DNA of 23,838 bases, taken from CAZOWW01 sp964583765 (GTDB lineage: Bacteria; Actinomycetota; Actinomycetes; Actinomycetales; Kineosporiaceae). The first letter of the stretch is position 1; the number at the start of each line of letters is the position of its first letter. The stretch lies in assembly GCA_964583765.1 (NCBI GenBank), contig CAZOWW010000094.1, positions 1 through 23,838 on the forward strand, read 5' to 3'. A program made the translations under genes and the position numbers. This document shows positions 1 through 6,299 of the stretch, piece by piece. The notes beneath the pieces were generated by a model. That model saw only the letters and a program-made list of their open reading frames with translations. It searched no databases and was not told where the DNA came from.

Positions 1-123
1 AGTGATGGCCAGGAGGATCGTCAGGCGATTCGGGTCGGACACGGCCGCCAGTACCGGCGTCAGGCGAGCGGCAAGACCCGGCAGGTCATCGTCCTCGGTC
101 GGGGAGCCGGTCCGCGCAGTCAC
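1..123 (-). CDS. ArsR-family HTH transcriptional regulator, N-terminal part (partial)
   Basis: The minus strand is open from a GTG at 123 to the window edge (41 codons). The last residues, LTPVLAAVSDPNRLTILLAI, match the first helices of ArsR/SmtB winged-helix repressors (typically L-x-x-L-x-D-P-x-R-x-x-I-L-x-x-L). The recognition helix and any metal or ligand site lie outside the window. An in-frame ATG at 177 would add 18 residues (beginning MTRVRDVV), so the start is uncertain; I prefer GTG 123 because the homologous region begins shortly after it. The gene is divergent from the reductase at 288, and the space between holds two inverted repeats that could be its operators. That arrangement suggests it represses itself and the reductase-methyltransferase pair. 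The family assignment rests on about 20 residues. Confidence 0.65.
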   Translation of the reverse strand, partial: MTARTGSPTEDDDLPGLAARLTPVLAAVSDPNRLTILLAIT

Positions 124-181
124 GGGGCCATGAGAGCACGACCCGCCGGCCGAGACAACATCGCGGACTCTCGTCATTCAC

Positions 182-199
182 TTGGCATGCCGATGCCAA
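182..199. promoter_or_regulatory. Perfect inverted repeat TTGGCAT-N4-ATGCCAA, candidate ArsR operator
   Basis: TTGGCAT (182-188) and ATGCCAA (193-199) are exact reverse complements separated by GCCG. The repeat lies between the divergent ArsR-type gene and the reductase, just upstream of the regulator's possible ATG at 177. ArsR dimers bind such palindromes, so this is the best operator candidate. The role is inferred from position and symmetry only. Confidence 0.5.
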
Positions 200-208
200 C
201 CCGAACCG

Positions 209-233
209 TTGACAACAGTTGTGGCTGTTGACA
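209..233 (+). promoter_or_regulatory. Two TTGACA boxes and an inverted repeat CAACAG-N6-CTGTTG; promoter/operator region of the reductase
   Basis: The direct repeat GTTGACA occurs at 208-214 and 227-233, exactly 19 bp apart, each containing a consensus -35 hexamer (209-214, 228-233). CAACAG (213-218) and CTGTTG (225-230) form a second inverted repeat. I see no clear TANNNT -10 at the right spacing, so which TTGACA is used is not settled. A regulator bound here would cover the -35 region of the operon starting at 288. Confidence 0.4.
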
Positions 234-287
234 GTAGTGCATGTGCATGCTTTCCTGCGGTGGTCACCTCATCCCCCGGAGCGCACC

Positions 288-1280
288 GTGCCCCTCAACC
301 ACCGCGTCGTCCTCGCCCGCCGCCCCGAGCCCGGTCTCAGCGCCGAATGTTTCGCGCTGTCCGCAGACCCGGTCCCCGAACCGGCGGACGGGCAGGCCCT
401 GGTCCGCACCACCTGGCTCTCGATCGACCCGACCACCGCGGGTTGGCTGCGCGCGGGCGGCAACTACCTTCCCGAGGTACCGCTGGGCGATGTCGTCCGC
501 AGCATCGGCGTCGGCGAGGTCATCGCCAGTCGCAGCCCCGCCCTGCCCGAAGGAACCCTGATCCAAGGGCTGACCGGCTGGCAGGAGTACGCACTCGTCA
601 GTCCCACCGATCCGCTCCCACCACTGCCGCTGCCGCCGTTCCTGCCGGTCGAACACGCCCTGACCGCCTGCGGCATCACCGGGCTCACCGCGTACTTCGG
701 CGTCAGCGACCTGCTCCGTCCCACACCCGGGACGACGATCGTCGTCTCGGCGGCGGCCGGCGGCGTCGGTTCGATCGCCGGACAACTGGCCAAGCTGGCC
801 GGGGCACGTGTGATCGGCATCGCCGGGAGCGAGGCGAAGTGCGCCTGGATCACCGACACGCTCGGCTTCGACGCGGCCGTGAATCACCGCACCGACGACC
901 TGGACCAGCGACTCGGCGAACTCGCCCCCGCGGGGGTCGACGGCTACTTCGACAACGTCGGTGGGGCGACCCTGCGGGTCCTCCTGGCCCACCTGGCTGT
1001 CGGTGCCCAGATCGTGCTCTGCGGGGCGATCTCGGCCACCAGGGGGGACGCGCCCCTCGACCTCACCGCCCTGATGTACCGCGGCGCACACCTGCACGGC
1101 CTGTTGCTGACACACCATCTGCCCCGAGCCGCGGAGGCCGCCACCGTGATGGGCGCCCATGCCGCGGCCGGGCGCCTCGTCACCCGGCTCGACGTCCTCG
1201 AGGGACTGGCGACCGCCCCCGAGGCACTGCTCGGACTGTTCGCCGGAACGAACACCGGCAAGCGCGTCGTCCGTCTCTGA
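288..1280 (+). CDS. NADP-dependent oxidoreductase, MDR family (CurA / alkenal-quinone reductase type)
   Basis: A 330-aa zinc-independent medium-chain dehydrogenase/reductase. It starts VPLNHRVVLARRP, the usual opening of the CurA/leukotriene-B4-dehydrogenase/alkenal reductase branch, which reduces alpha,beta-unsaturated ketones or aldehydes with NADPH. The Rossmann motif is SAAAGGVGSIAGQLAKLAGA, followed by GIAGSEAKCAWITDTLGFDAA, where family members bind the NADP 2'-phosphate, and then DGYFDNVGG. No structural or catalytic zinc cysteines are seen. I chose GTG 288 because GGAG lies at 278-281 and the family N-terminus starts there; the in-frame ATG at 219 would add an unrelated 23-residue stretch inside the promoter region. 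The methyltransferase follows 77 bp downstream on the same strand. Divergence from an ArsR-type gene suggests induction by an electrophile, but the inducer is unknown. Confidence 0.85.
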   Translation: MPLNHRVVLARRPEPGLSAECFALSADPVPEPADGQALVRTTWLSIDPTTAGWLRAGGNYLPEVPLGDVVRSIGVGEVIASRSPALPEGTLIQGLTGWQEYALVSPTDPLPPLPLPPFLPVEHALTACGITGLTAYFGVSDLLRPTPGTTIVVSAAAGGVGSIAGQLAKLAGARVIGIAGSEAKCAWITDTLGFDAAVNHRTDDLDQRLGELAPAGVDGYFDNVGGATLRVLLAHLAVGAQIVLCGAISATRGDAPLDLTALMYRGAHLHGLLLTHHLPRAAEAATVMGAHAAAGRLVTRLDVLEGLATAPEALLGLFAGTNTGKRVVRL

Positions 1281-1357
1281 ACATCCGCACGTCCCCGCGA
1301 AACGGCCTGCGAGCCCCGCCGGGCCACCACCGATCCCCTCGCCCCCGGAGTCTCCTG

Positions 1358-2041
1358 ATGATCGATGCCCTGCACCTCGCCCCCGAGCGCGTAGCCCGCG
1401 CCTATTCACGCCGCAGCCGCATCTACGCGCGAACCGTGGCTCGCTGGGAACGACCGCACCACGAGGTCGCCCTGAGGGCAGCCCGTGTGCAACCGGGCGA
1501 GCGAGTTCTCGAAGTGGCCGTGGGACCCGGGCTCAGCCTTGTCGATCTCGCGCGCGCAGCCGGGCCCGAGGCCCCCGTGTCCGGCGTGGACCTCTCTCCC
1601 GGGATGCTCGACCTGGCCCGCAACCGCCTCACCGCCGCCGGACTCACCGATGCGCACCTGCAGCTGGCGGACGCCGGCCACCTCCCGTTCCCGGACGCCG
1701 GCTTCGACGTGCTCTACAACGCGTACCTGCTCGACCTGATCCCCGACCACGACATTCCCGCGGTCCTCGCCGAGTTCCACCGGGTCCTGGCTCCCGGTGG
1801 CCGAATCGTGCTGCTCAACATGAGCAAGCCCGACACCACGACCAGGACCATCCGGGAACGGGCCTACCACCGTCTGCCGAGCTCCGTCGTGCTCTACCTC
1901 TTGGGCGGTTGCCGTCCCGTACTCGTCGCCGACCTCACCACGGCGGCAGGCTTCGTCGACGTGGAGCGCACCTACCTGTCGCACGGCATGCCTTCGGAGA
2001 TCGTCACTGCACGTCGCCGAGCAGGCCGTGGGACCTGCTGA
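1358..2041 (+). CDS. Class I SAM-dependent methyltransferase (UbiE/Methyltransf_11 type)
   Basis: A 227-aa methyltransferase. Motif I is VLEVAVGPGLSLVDLARAAG (a variant of the usual E-x-G-x-G-x-G, with Ala-Val in place of Gly-Cys), followed by the acidic loop GVDLSPGMLDLARNRL that binds the SAM ribose, then ADAGHLPFPDAGFDVLYNAY and the post-motif strand LAPGGRIVLLNMSKPD. The start is the ATG at 1358, with GGAG at 1347-1350. It probably forms an operon with the reductase upstream. The substrate cannot be read from sequence: this family methylates quinones, small metabolites, thiols or metalloids. The ArsR regulator might hint at arsenite or a thiol, but the cysteines typical of ArsM arsenite methyltransferases are absent, which argues against that enzyme. 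Confidence 0.85.
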   Translation: MIDALHLAPERVARAYSRRSRIYARTVARWERPHHEVALRAARVQPGERVLEVAVGPGLSLVDLARAAGPEAPVSGVDLSPGMLDLARNRLTAAGLTDAHLQLADAGHLPFPDAGFDVLYNAYLLDLIPDHDIPAVLAEFHRVLAPGGRIVLLNMSKPDTTTRTIRERAYHRLPSSVVLYLLGGCRPVLVADLTTAAGFVDVERTYLSHGMPSEIVTARRRAGRGTC

Positions 2042-2119
2042 CCACCTACCAGGTTCTGCGCGGTCGTGGCCGCGACGACGGAGGCCGCCGGCATCGAGCC
2101 GGGGCCGCCCGGGGCGGGT

Positions 2120-2959
2120 TCAGATGATGTAGTCCTCGGGCCCGAACCCCGTCAGCTGGTCCATTGTGTCCGCCGGGTGCTGGGTGCTGGTCCCACCGAT
2201 CACGCGGGCCGGGATCCCGACCGCGGTGGACCCGGGAGGCACGGCCCGCAGGACCACGCTGCCGGCGCCGATCCGGCTGTCCGCCCCGATCTCGGTGTTG
2301 CCGAGGATCTTCGCTCCCGCCCCGATCATCACTCCACGGCGCACCTTGGGGTGCCGATCGCCGTGCTCGTTGCCGGTGCCGCCGAGCGTGACGGCATGCA
2401 ACAGTGAGACGTTGTCCTCGATGACCGCGGTCTCTCCGATGACCACACCCGTTCCGTGGTCGATCATGATCCCGTGACCGATCTGGGCCGCGGGGTGGAT
2501 GTCGACGGTGAAGACCTCGGAGACCCGGCTCTGGAAGTGCAGGGCCAACCCGGTACGCCCGTGAGTCCAGAGCCAGTGCGTCACGCGGTACGCCTGCAGG
2601 GAGTGGTAGCCCTTGAAGAACAGGAAGGGCTCGACGAGCGTGCTCACGGCGGGATCCCGTTCGAAGATCGCGGTCAGGTCCGACCGGGCCGCCACCCCGA
2701 GTGCCACGTCCGCCGTGTAGGCCTGCTCGAAGACCTCGTGGACCTGCAGCGCCCCGACATCGGTGTTGCCCAGCTTCTGGGCGAGGTGATACGTCAGCGC
2801 CTGCTCCAGCCGCGCATGGCCCAGGATGGTCGCGTTGACGAAGCTCGCCAGCACCGGCTCGGATGCCGCGAGGGCGGTCGCGTCGTGACGTAGGCGTGCC
2901 CACACCGGATCCGGTCCCGGAAGAGTCGGGACGGCGGCATCGAGCGGCTGGTTGGACAC
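2120..2959 (-). CDS. cysE: Serine O-acetyltransferase (long, enterobacterial-type CysE)
   Basis: A 279-aa enzyme making O-acetyl-L-serine from serine and acetyl-CoA, the first committed step of cysteine synthesis. The helical N-terminal SATase domain (residues about 15-145: DPVWARLRHDATALAASEP, ASFVNATILGHARLEQAL) precedes a left-handed beta-helix with hexapeptide repeats (about 150-255). Asp153 (VDIHP), His168 (IDHGTG) and His203 (GDRHPK) align with E. coli D143, H158 and H193 at a constant offset of ten. The protein ends DYII: a C-terminal Ile is the residue that inserts into the CysK active site in the cysteine synthase complex. GTG 2959 is the chosen start, because a TAGGAT -10 lies exactly 7 nt upstream and no well-spaced Shine-Dalgarno is present, implying a leaderless mRNA. 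It is convergent with the methyltransferase. Confidence 0.93.
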   Translation of the reverse strand: MSNQPLDAAVPTLPGPDPVWARLRHDATALAASEPVLASFVNATILGHARLEQALTYHLAQKLGNTDVGALQVHEVFEQAYTADVALGVAARSDLTAIFERDPAVSTLVEPFLFFKGYHSLQAYRVTHWLWTHGRTGLALHFQSRVSEVFTVDIHPAAQIGHGIMIDHGTGVVIGETAVIEDNVSLLHAVTLGGTGNEHGDRHPKVRRGVMIGAGAKILGNTEIGADSRIGAGSVVLRAVPPGSTAVGIPARVIGGTSTQHPADTMDQLTGFGPEDYII

Positions 2960-2966
2960 GGCCTTG

Positions 2967-2972
2967 ATCCTA
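2967..2972 (-). promoter_or_regulatory. -10 element TAGGAT for leaderless cysE transcript
   Basis: On the minus strand TAGGAT is followed by 7 nt and then the GTG of cysE, so transcription would begin at or next to the first base of the start codon. That geometry is characteristic of leaderless actinobacterial genes. No convincing -35 box is visible. Confidence 0.45.
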
Positions 2973-3007
2973 CGTCGGCTCCTCGCGGACCGAGGTCTCC
3001 GCCCACG

Positions 3008-3434
3008 GTGGCGGCCCGCCCCCGCGGCCCGCGCAGCGGCGCGGCCCTCACCGCCGTGGTGGTCACGGTCGCCCTTCTCACGGGCAACGTCTGGGTGCTG
3101 GGCCCAGACGTTGGTCTTCGCACTGGCGAGCATCTTCGGTCTGCAGGCCTCCCCCTACGGCTGGCTCTACCGGGTGCTGCTGCGACCCCGGCTCGGGGCG
3201 CCGAGAGAGCTGGAAGATCCTCGACCGCCGCACTTCGCGCAGGTGGTCGGTCTTGTCGTGTGTCTCCCGGGAGTGGTACTGGGCCTGCTGGGCGTGCCGT
3301 TCGCGGTGGGGACCTCCGCCGCACTCGCCCTCGTGGCGTCCCTCCTCAACGCCGTCTTCGGCCTCTGCCTGGGATGCGAGCTCTACCTGGCCCTCGCCCG
3401 GCTGAGGGCAGGACGGGTGACCGCGGGGCGCTGA
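3008..3434 (+). pseudogene. DUF4395-like small membrane protein with a frameshift
   Basis: The family pattern is split over two frames. From GTG 3008 the reading is RGPRSGAALTAVVVTVALLTGN-VWVLG (first membrane segment); this continues out of frame, while the next frame carries AQTLVFALASIFGLQASPYG, the conserved LELEDP-like stretch (PRELEDPRPPHFAQVVG), two hydrophobic segments and the conserved NAVFGLCLGCELYLALARL Cys-containing end, stopping at 3432-3434. The break falls at the GGG of 3100-3102: removing one G joins both halves in frame as ...VWVLAQTLVFAL.... Either a one-base sequencing error or a recent inactivation is possible; both halves keep good sequence, so decay would be recent. DUF4395 genes often sit near thioredoxin or sulfurtransferase genes, which fits the sulfur theme. 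It is divergent from cysE, with 48 bp between them. Confidence 0.7.
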
Positions 3435-3445
3435 GGGGGTTCCGC

Positions 3446-3466
3446 CCTGGTCCTTCAGGGACCAGG
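3446..3466 (+). terminator. GC-rich hairpin after the DUF4395-like gene
   Basis: CCTGGTCC (3446-3453) pairs perfectly with GGACCAGG (3459-3466) around a 5-nt loop, 11 nt after the stop codon. There is no T-tract, which is usual for actinobacterial terminators. It would separate the DUF4395-like gene from the SsuD unit. Confidence 0.5.
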
Positions 3467-3538
3467 TGGGCCTGAGGGGGAGTCGATCCATCGGTCTGGT
3501 CGTCCCGCTCGGACACCTCGCAAACTGCACCAGTTCGG

Positions 3539-3567
3539 TGGACAATAGGTCAGGAAGACCTTACTGT
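3539..3567 (+). promoter_or_regulatory. Sigma-A-like promoter of the flavin reductase-ssuD unit
   Basis: TGGACA (3539-3544, five of six matches to TTGACA), a 17-bp spacer and TACTGT (3562-3567, TANNNT). The transcript would start near 3574, about 48 nt before the leader peptide. The spacer holds the inverted repeat AGGTC-N5-GACCT (3547-3551/3557-3561), a possible repressor site. A very similar promoter lies at 5830-5859. Confidence 0.5.
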
Positions 3568-3621
3568 TGGCCCACGACTGAGGTCGTCACCAAGGACCAC
3601 ACCGGCCGGAGGGAGAACTCC

Positions 3622-3693
3622 GTGAGCCCCGGGCTGTCCAGCCGCCGTCACATCGACCTCCTTCGGGTGAGTGCCGCCGCCTGTCCACGCTGA
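3622..3693 (+). CDS. Putative leader peptide (cysteine-type attenuator uORF), 23 aa
   Basis: A short ORF with a strong ribosome site (GGAGGGAG, 3607-3614) starting at GTG 3622. Its core SSRRHIDLLRVSAAACPR has the R-R-H-[IV]-D-L-L pattern followed by Cys close to the stop, the hallmark of actinobacterial leader peptides found upstream of sulfur-assimilation operons. In mycobacteria such uORFs mediate cysteine-responsive attenuation: ribosome stalling at Cys codons when cysteine is low changes folding of the downstream RNA. Here there is a single Cys codon (TGT), third from the end of the peptide. It precedes the flavin reductase by 262 nt that contain mutually exclusive hairpins. Recognition rests on the motif and the context; the mechanism is inferred. 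Confidence 0.85.
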   Translation: MSPGLSSRRHIDLLRVSAAACPR

Positions 3694-3786
3694 CCCCCGG
3701 TCGCCGTCCCCCGGATTCCCCACGGCCGCGCCCCGCCCGCCGGGATCACTCCCGGTCCGTCGCTCTCCGGTCGTGATTCGCGGAAC

Positions 3787-3832
3787 GACCACGGTCCGTC
3801 GTGGTCTCGGCGCCCGTCGGTGAGACCACGAC
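3787..3832 (+). promoter_or_regulatory. Mutually exclusive hairpins (attenuator) after leader peptide 1
   Basis: GACCACG (3787-3793) can pair with CGTGGTC (3800-3806), and the same segment, extended as GTCGTGGTCTC (3798-3808), can instead pair over 11 bp with GAGACCACGAC (3822-3832). The two folds share their central strand and cannot coexist, the layout expected of an antiterminator/terminator switch. The switch lies about 95 nt after the leader stop. Confidence 0.5.
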
Positions 3833-3854
3833 CCAACGGAGCGCGCCGGAACAG

Positions 3855-3874
3855 GTGCCCGTCTCGACGGGCAC
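3855..3874 (+). terminator. Strong hairpin between leader peptide 1 and the flavin reductase gene
   Basis: GTGCCCGT (3855-3862) and ACGGGCAC (3867-3874) form a perfect 8-bp GC-rich stem with loop CTCG. It lies 81 nt before the reductase start and could be the attenuator proper or part of the preceding switch. No T-tract follows. Confidence 0.4.
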
Positions 3875-3955
3875 GCACTGTCGGCGCCCGTTCTCTGCCT
3901 GCCTTCCCGACTGTGACCGCGCCTTCGAACCGAAGGCGTGCCCGAGGAGACAGCC

Positions 3956-4546
3956 GTGACCTCTGCCAGAACCTGGCCCGCCCATGCCGACGACCCGCAA
4001 CCTCCGGCGGGCCGGTCCCCGGGCGAACCAAGTCCGGATCTTCGCCGGATCTTCCGCTCGCAGGCTGCCAGCGTCGCGATCATCACCGCCACGGGAGCGC
4101 CTGGGCCCGTGGGCTTCACCGCGACCTCACTCACGTCTCTGTCCGTGGAGCCCCCGCTCGTGTCGTTCAACGTCGGGCGAGCGGCGTCGAGCTGGGCAAC
4201 GGTCGTGCGCGCCCAGCACGTCGGGATCCACCTGCTCGGACCTGGGCAGGAAGACCTGGCGACCCGCTTCGCCCGCCACGGCGCCGATCGCTTCGCTCCG
4301 CCCACCTCCTGGACGACGGGACCCTGCGGTGTCCCGGTCCTGGGCGGGACACCGACCTGGCTGGTCGCACGCATCCGGCACCGGTGGCGCACAGGGGACC
4401 ACACCCTCCTCGTCGCCCGGCTCGAGCACCTCGGAGCCTGTGCCGCGGAGCTCGTCCCACTGCTCTACCACGACGGACGGTTCCGGGTGCTCGCCGCGTC
4501 TGCGCACCCCGTGGTCAACCCACCGATCCCTCGAGCCGGCTTCTGA
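3956..4546 (+). CDS. Flavin reductase (FMN-binding split-barrel, SsuD partner)
   Basis: A 196-aa protein of the flavin reductase-like domain family, which uses NAD(P)H to supply reduced FMN to two-component monooxygenases. The domain runs from about residue 30 (LRRIFRSQAASVAIITATGA) to 180. Visible family features are GFTATSLTSLSVEPPLVSFNVGR (flavin binding), FGIHLL-like VGIHLLGPGQEDLATRFA, HRWRTGDHTLLVARLEHL with the conserved G-D-H, and LLYHDGRFR near the C-terminus. GTG 3956 is chosen because GAGGAG lies 6-7 nt upstream; an in-frame GTG at 3938 lacks a site. The first 29 residues are Pro-rich and probably unstructured. ssuD starts 20 bp downstream, so it is almost certainly the reductase component of that monooxygenase, and it may also serve the LLM enzymes further on. 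Confidence 0.88.
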   Translation: MTSARTWPAHADDPQPPAGRSPGEPSPDLRRIFRSQAASVAIITATGAPGPVGFTATSLTSLSVEPPLVSFNVGRAASSWATVVRAQHVGIHLLGPGQEDLATRFARHGADRFAPPTSWTTGPCGVPVLGGTPTWLVARIRHRWRTGDHTLLVARLEHLGACAAELVPLLYHDGRFRVLAASAHPVVNPPIPRAGF

Positions 4547-4566
4547 CACCCCTGGGGACGAGCGCC

Positions 4567-5793
4567 ATGACCCTGCACCTGCACTGGTTCCTGCCCACCT
4601 CCGGCGACAGTCGGGACGTCGTGGGCGCCGGCCACGCCAGCGCCGATCCGGTCCTCGGCGATGCTCCGCTGGGGACGCCGGGTCGGCGGGCCGTTCCCCG
4701 GGAACCCGACATCGAGTACCTGGCCCAGGTCGCCCGGTCCGCGGAGCAACTCGGCTTCGAAGCCGTCCTGACACCCACCGGCACCTGGTGCGAGGACGCC
4801 TGGCTGACGACGGCGGCCCTCACCCGGGAGACGACGCGGCTGAAGTTCCTCGTCGCCTTCCGACCCGGGCTGATCACTCCTACCCTCGCCGCCCAGATGG
4901 CCGCCACCTACCAGCGGCTGTCCCGCGGGCGGCTCCTGCTCAACATCGTCACCGGCGGCGACGTCGCGGAACAGCGTCGGTTCGGTGACTGGCTCGACCA
5001 CGACGAGCGGTACGAACGCACGGGCGAGTTCCTCACCGTCCTGCGCGGAGCCTGGTCCGGCAAGCCCTTCGACTTCACCGGCCGGCACTACACCGTTGCC
5101 GGGGCCACCGTCTCCCGTCCCCCGCAGCCGCAACCGCAGCTCTTCTTCGGCGGAGCCTCCCCTGCCGCCCAGGAGGTCGCGGCCGCCCACGTCGACACCT
5201 ACCTCACCTGGGGCGAGCCCCCCGAGGCGATCGCCCGGCAGCTGGATCGGGTGCGCACCCTCGCCGCCGCCCACGGTCGCAGTCTCACCTTCGGGATCCG
5301 CCTGCACGTGATCAGCCGGGACCGCGCCTCCGACGCCTGGGCGGAGGCCGATCGGCTGCTCGAAGCCATGGACCCGCAGGTCATCGCGCTCGCCCACCGG
5401 CGCATGACCGACGCGGACTCGATCGGCCAGCGGCGCATGGCCGCACTCCACAACGGTTCCCGGGAGAACCTCGAGATCTACCCCAATCTCTGGGCGGGCT
5501 TCGGCCTCGTCCGTGGCGGTGCCGGGACCGCGTTGGTGGGCAGCCACGAACAGGTCGCCGAGCGGATCGAGGAGTACCACGCCCTCGGCCTGGACCACTT
5601 CGTCCTCTCCGGGCAACCCCATCTCGAGGAGGCCTACTGGTTCGGCGAGGGCGTCCGTCCCCTCCTGGCCGCCCGGGGCCTGCTGGGCCACCTTCCCACC
5701 CGACCGGACCCGGACCTCCCCTCCGATCATGTCCGCCGTTCCACTCCGGCCCCGGCCACACCCCACGCGCCGCCGAGCCGGGGCCCCGGATGA
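4567..5793 (+). CDS. ssuD: FMNH2-dependent alkanesulfonate monooxygenase SsuD
   Basis: A 408-aa luciferase-like (LLM) flavin monooxygenase that cleaves alkanesulfonates to sulfite and an aldehyde. Long stretches match SsuD closely: LHWFLPTSGD at the N-terminus, LKFLVAFRPG, LFFGGASPAAQEVAAAHVD, YLTWGEPPEAI, FGIRLHVISRD (the flavin/substrate arginine loop), NLWAGFGLVRGGAGTALVG and FVLSGQPHLEEAYWFGEG. Cys75 (WCEDAW) corresponds to E. coli Cys54. Relative to E. coli there is an insertion of about 20 residues near 18-45 and a Pro/Arg-rich tail of about 25. The start is ATG 4567. It is coupled to the flavin reductase 20 bp upstream. No sulfonate ABC transporter lies next to it, so uptake must come from elsewhere. 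Confidence 0.93.
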   Translation: MTLHLHWFLPTSGDSRDVVGAGHASADPVLGDAPLGTPGRRAVPREPDIEYLAQVARSAEQLGFEAVLTPTGTWCEDAWLTTAALTRETTRLKFLVAFRPGLITPTLAAQMAATYQRLSRGRLLLNIVTGGDVAEQRRFGDWLDHDERYERTGEFLTVLRGAWSGKPFDFTGRHYTVAGATVSRPPQPQPQLFFGGASPAAQEVAAAHVDTYLTWGEPPEAIARQLDRVRTLAAAHGRSLTFGIRLHVISRDRASDAWAEADRLLEAMDPQVIALAHRRMTDADSIGQRRMAALHNGSRENLEIYPNLWAGFGLVRGGAGTALVGSHEQVAERIEEYHALGLDHFVLSGQPHLEEAYWFGEGVRPLLAARGLLGHLPTRPDPDLPSDHVRRSTPAPATPHAPPSRGPG

Positions 5794-5829
5794 TGATCTA
5801 GCTCACATCCACATACTTGACCGAGTTAA

Positions 5830-5859
5830 TGGACAATCGATCCGTGCTCGGGCTACCGT
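5830..5859 (+). promoter_or_regulatory. Sigma-A-like promoter of the FAD/GNAT-LLM-ABC operon
   Basis: TGGACA (5830-5835), an 18-bp spacer and TACCGT (5854-5859, TANNNT). A transcript starting near 5866 would carry about 160 nt before the second leader peptide. It resembles the promoter at 3539-3567 in the -35 hexamer, the following AT and the -10 (TACYGT), suggesting common control of both sulfur units. Confidence 0.5.
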
Positions 5860-6024
5860 TCGTCATGAGTTGCTGTCGGTGTGGAGCCCCGGCTCGGTGA
5901 GCCGCATCCCCCGGACGGCAACAGGTGCCCCAGTAGTGACACGGGCGCCGAGGGCCCGACCATTCGGCCCTTGGGTCCCCGCGGCGACACCGTTCACCGC
6001 CACCAGACACGGGAGGAGGAGCGC

Positions 6025-6093
6025 ATGGCTCGGCTGATCTGGCGTCGACACGTTGACTTCCTCCTCGTCTGCACCTGCGCCTGTCGGCCCTGA
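6025..6093 (+). CDS. Cysteine-rich leader peptide (attenuator uORF), 22 aa
   Basis: ATG 6025 is preceded by GGGAGGAGGA (6011-6020), one of the best ribosome sites in the window. The peptide starts MARLIW and ends RRHVDFLLVCTCACRP. The R-R-H-V-D-[LF]-L motif plus three Cys codons (TGC, TGC, TGT) just before the stop is the classic actinobacterial sulfur-operon leader. By analogy with the mycobacterial cysteine attenuators, the ribosome would stall on this Cys run when charged tRNA-Cys is scarce and so raise expression of the downstream operon. It is followed by about 320 nt of leader RNA with alternative hairpins. The recognition is confident; the regulatory consequence is inferred. Confidence 0.92.
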   Translation: MARLIWRRHVDFLLVCTCACRP

Positions 6094-6107
6094 CCAACTC
6101 CTCGGAT

Positions 6108-6170
6108 CGGCGGACGAGGTGTCGCTCCGCCGGCAAGGACTGATCAGTGAGCCGGCATAGGCGACGGCTC
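6108..6170 (+). promoter_or_regulatory. Alternative hairpins after leader peptide 2
   Basis: CGGCGGA (6108-6114) pairs with TCCGCCG (6126-6132), and GAGCCG (6149-6154) pairs with CGGCTC (6165-6170). The self-complementary hexamer GCCGGC occurs at 6129-6134 and again at 6151-6156; pairing these copies would break both local hairpins, giving a possible antiterminator fold. The structures begin 15 nt after the leader stop. From 6171 to 6299 I see no further gene or clear element. Confidence 0.4.
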
Positions 6171-6299
6171 CTGAACAAGGCCGAACCCCGCTGCCCCGCG
6201 TTCCCCGGTTTCCCTCATCAGGGCACCCCGCCCCGGCGTCGTCCGCGGGCGAGCCTGTCCGTACGCCTTCAGACGTCCGTCCCTTCACGGGAGACACCC

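Noticed and set aside
182..1357. Upstream 5' extension of the methyltransferase frame to 182
   Set aside because: The extension lies out of frame across the CurA-like reductase and has the low-complexity Arg/Pro composition of a shadow frame. A good ribosome site and the family N-terminus place the start at 1358.
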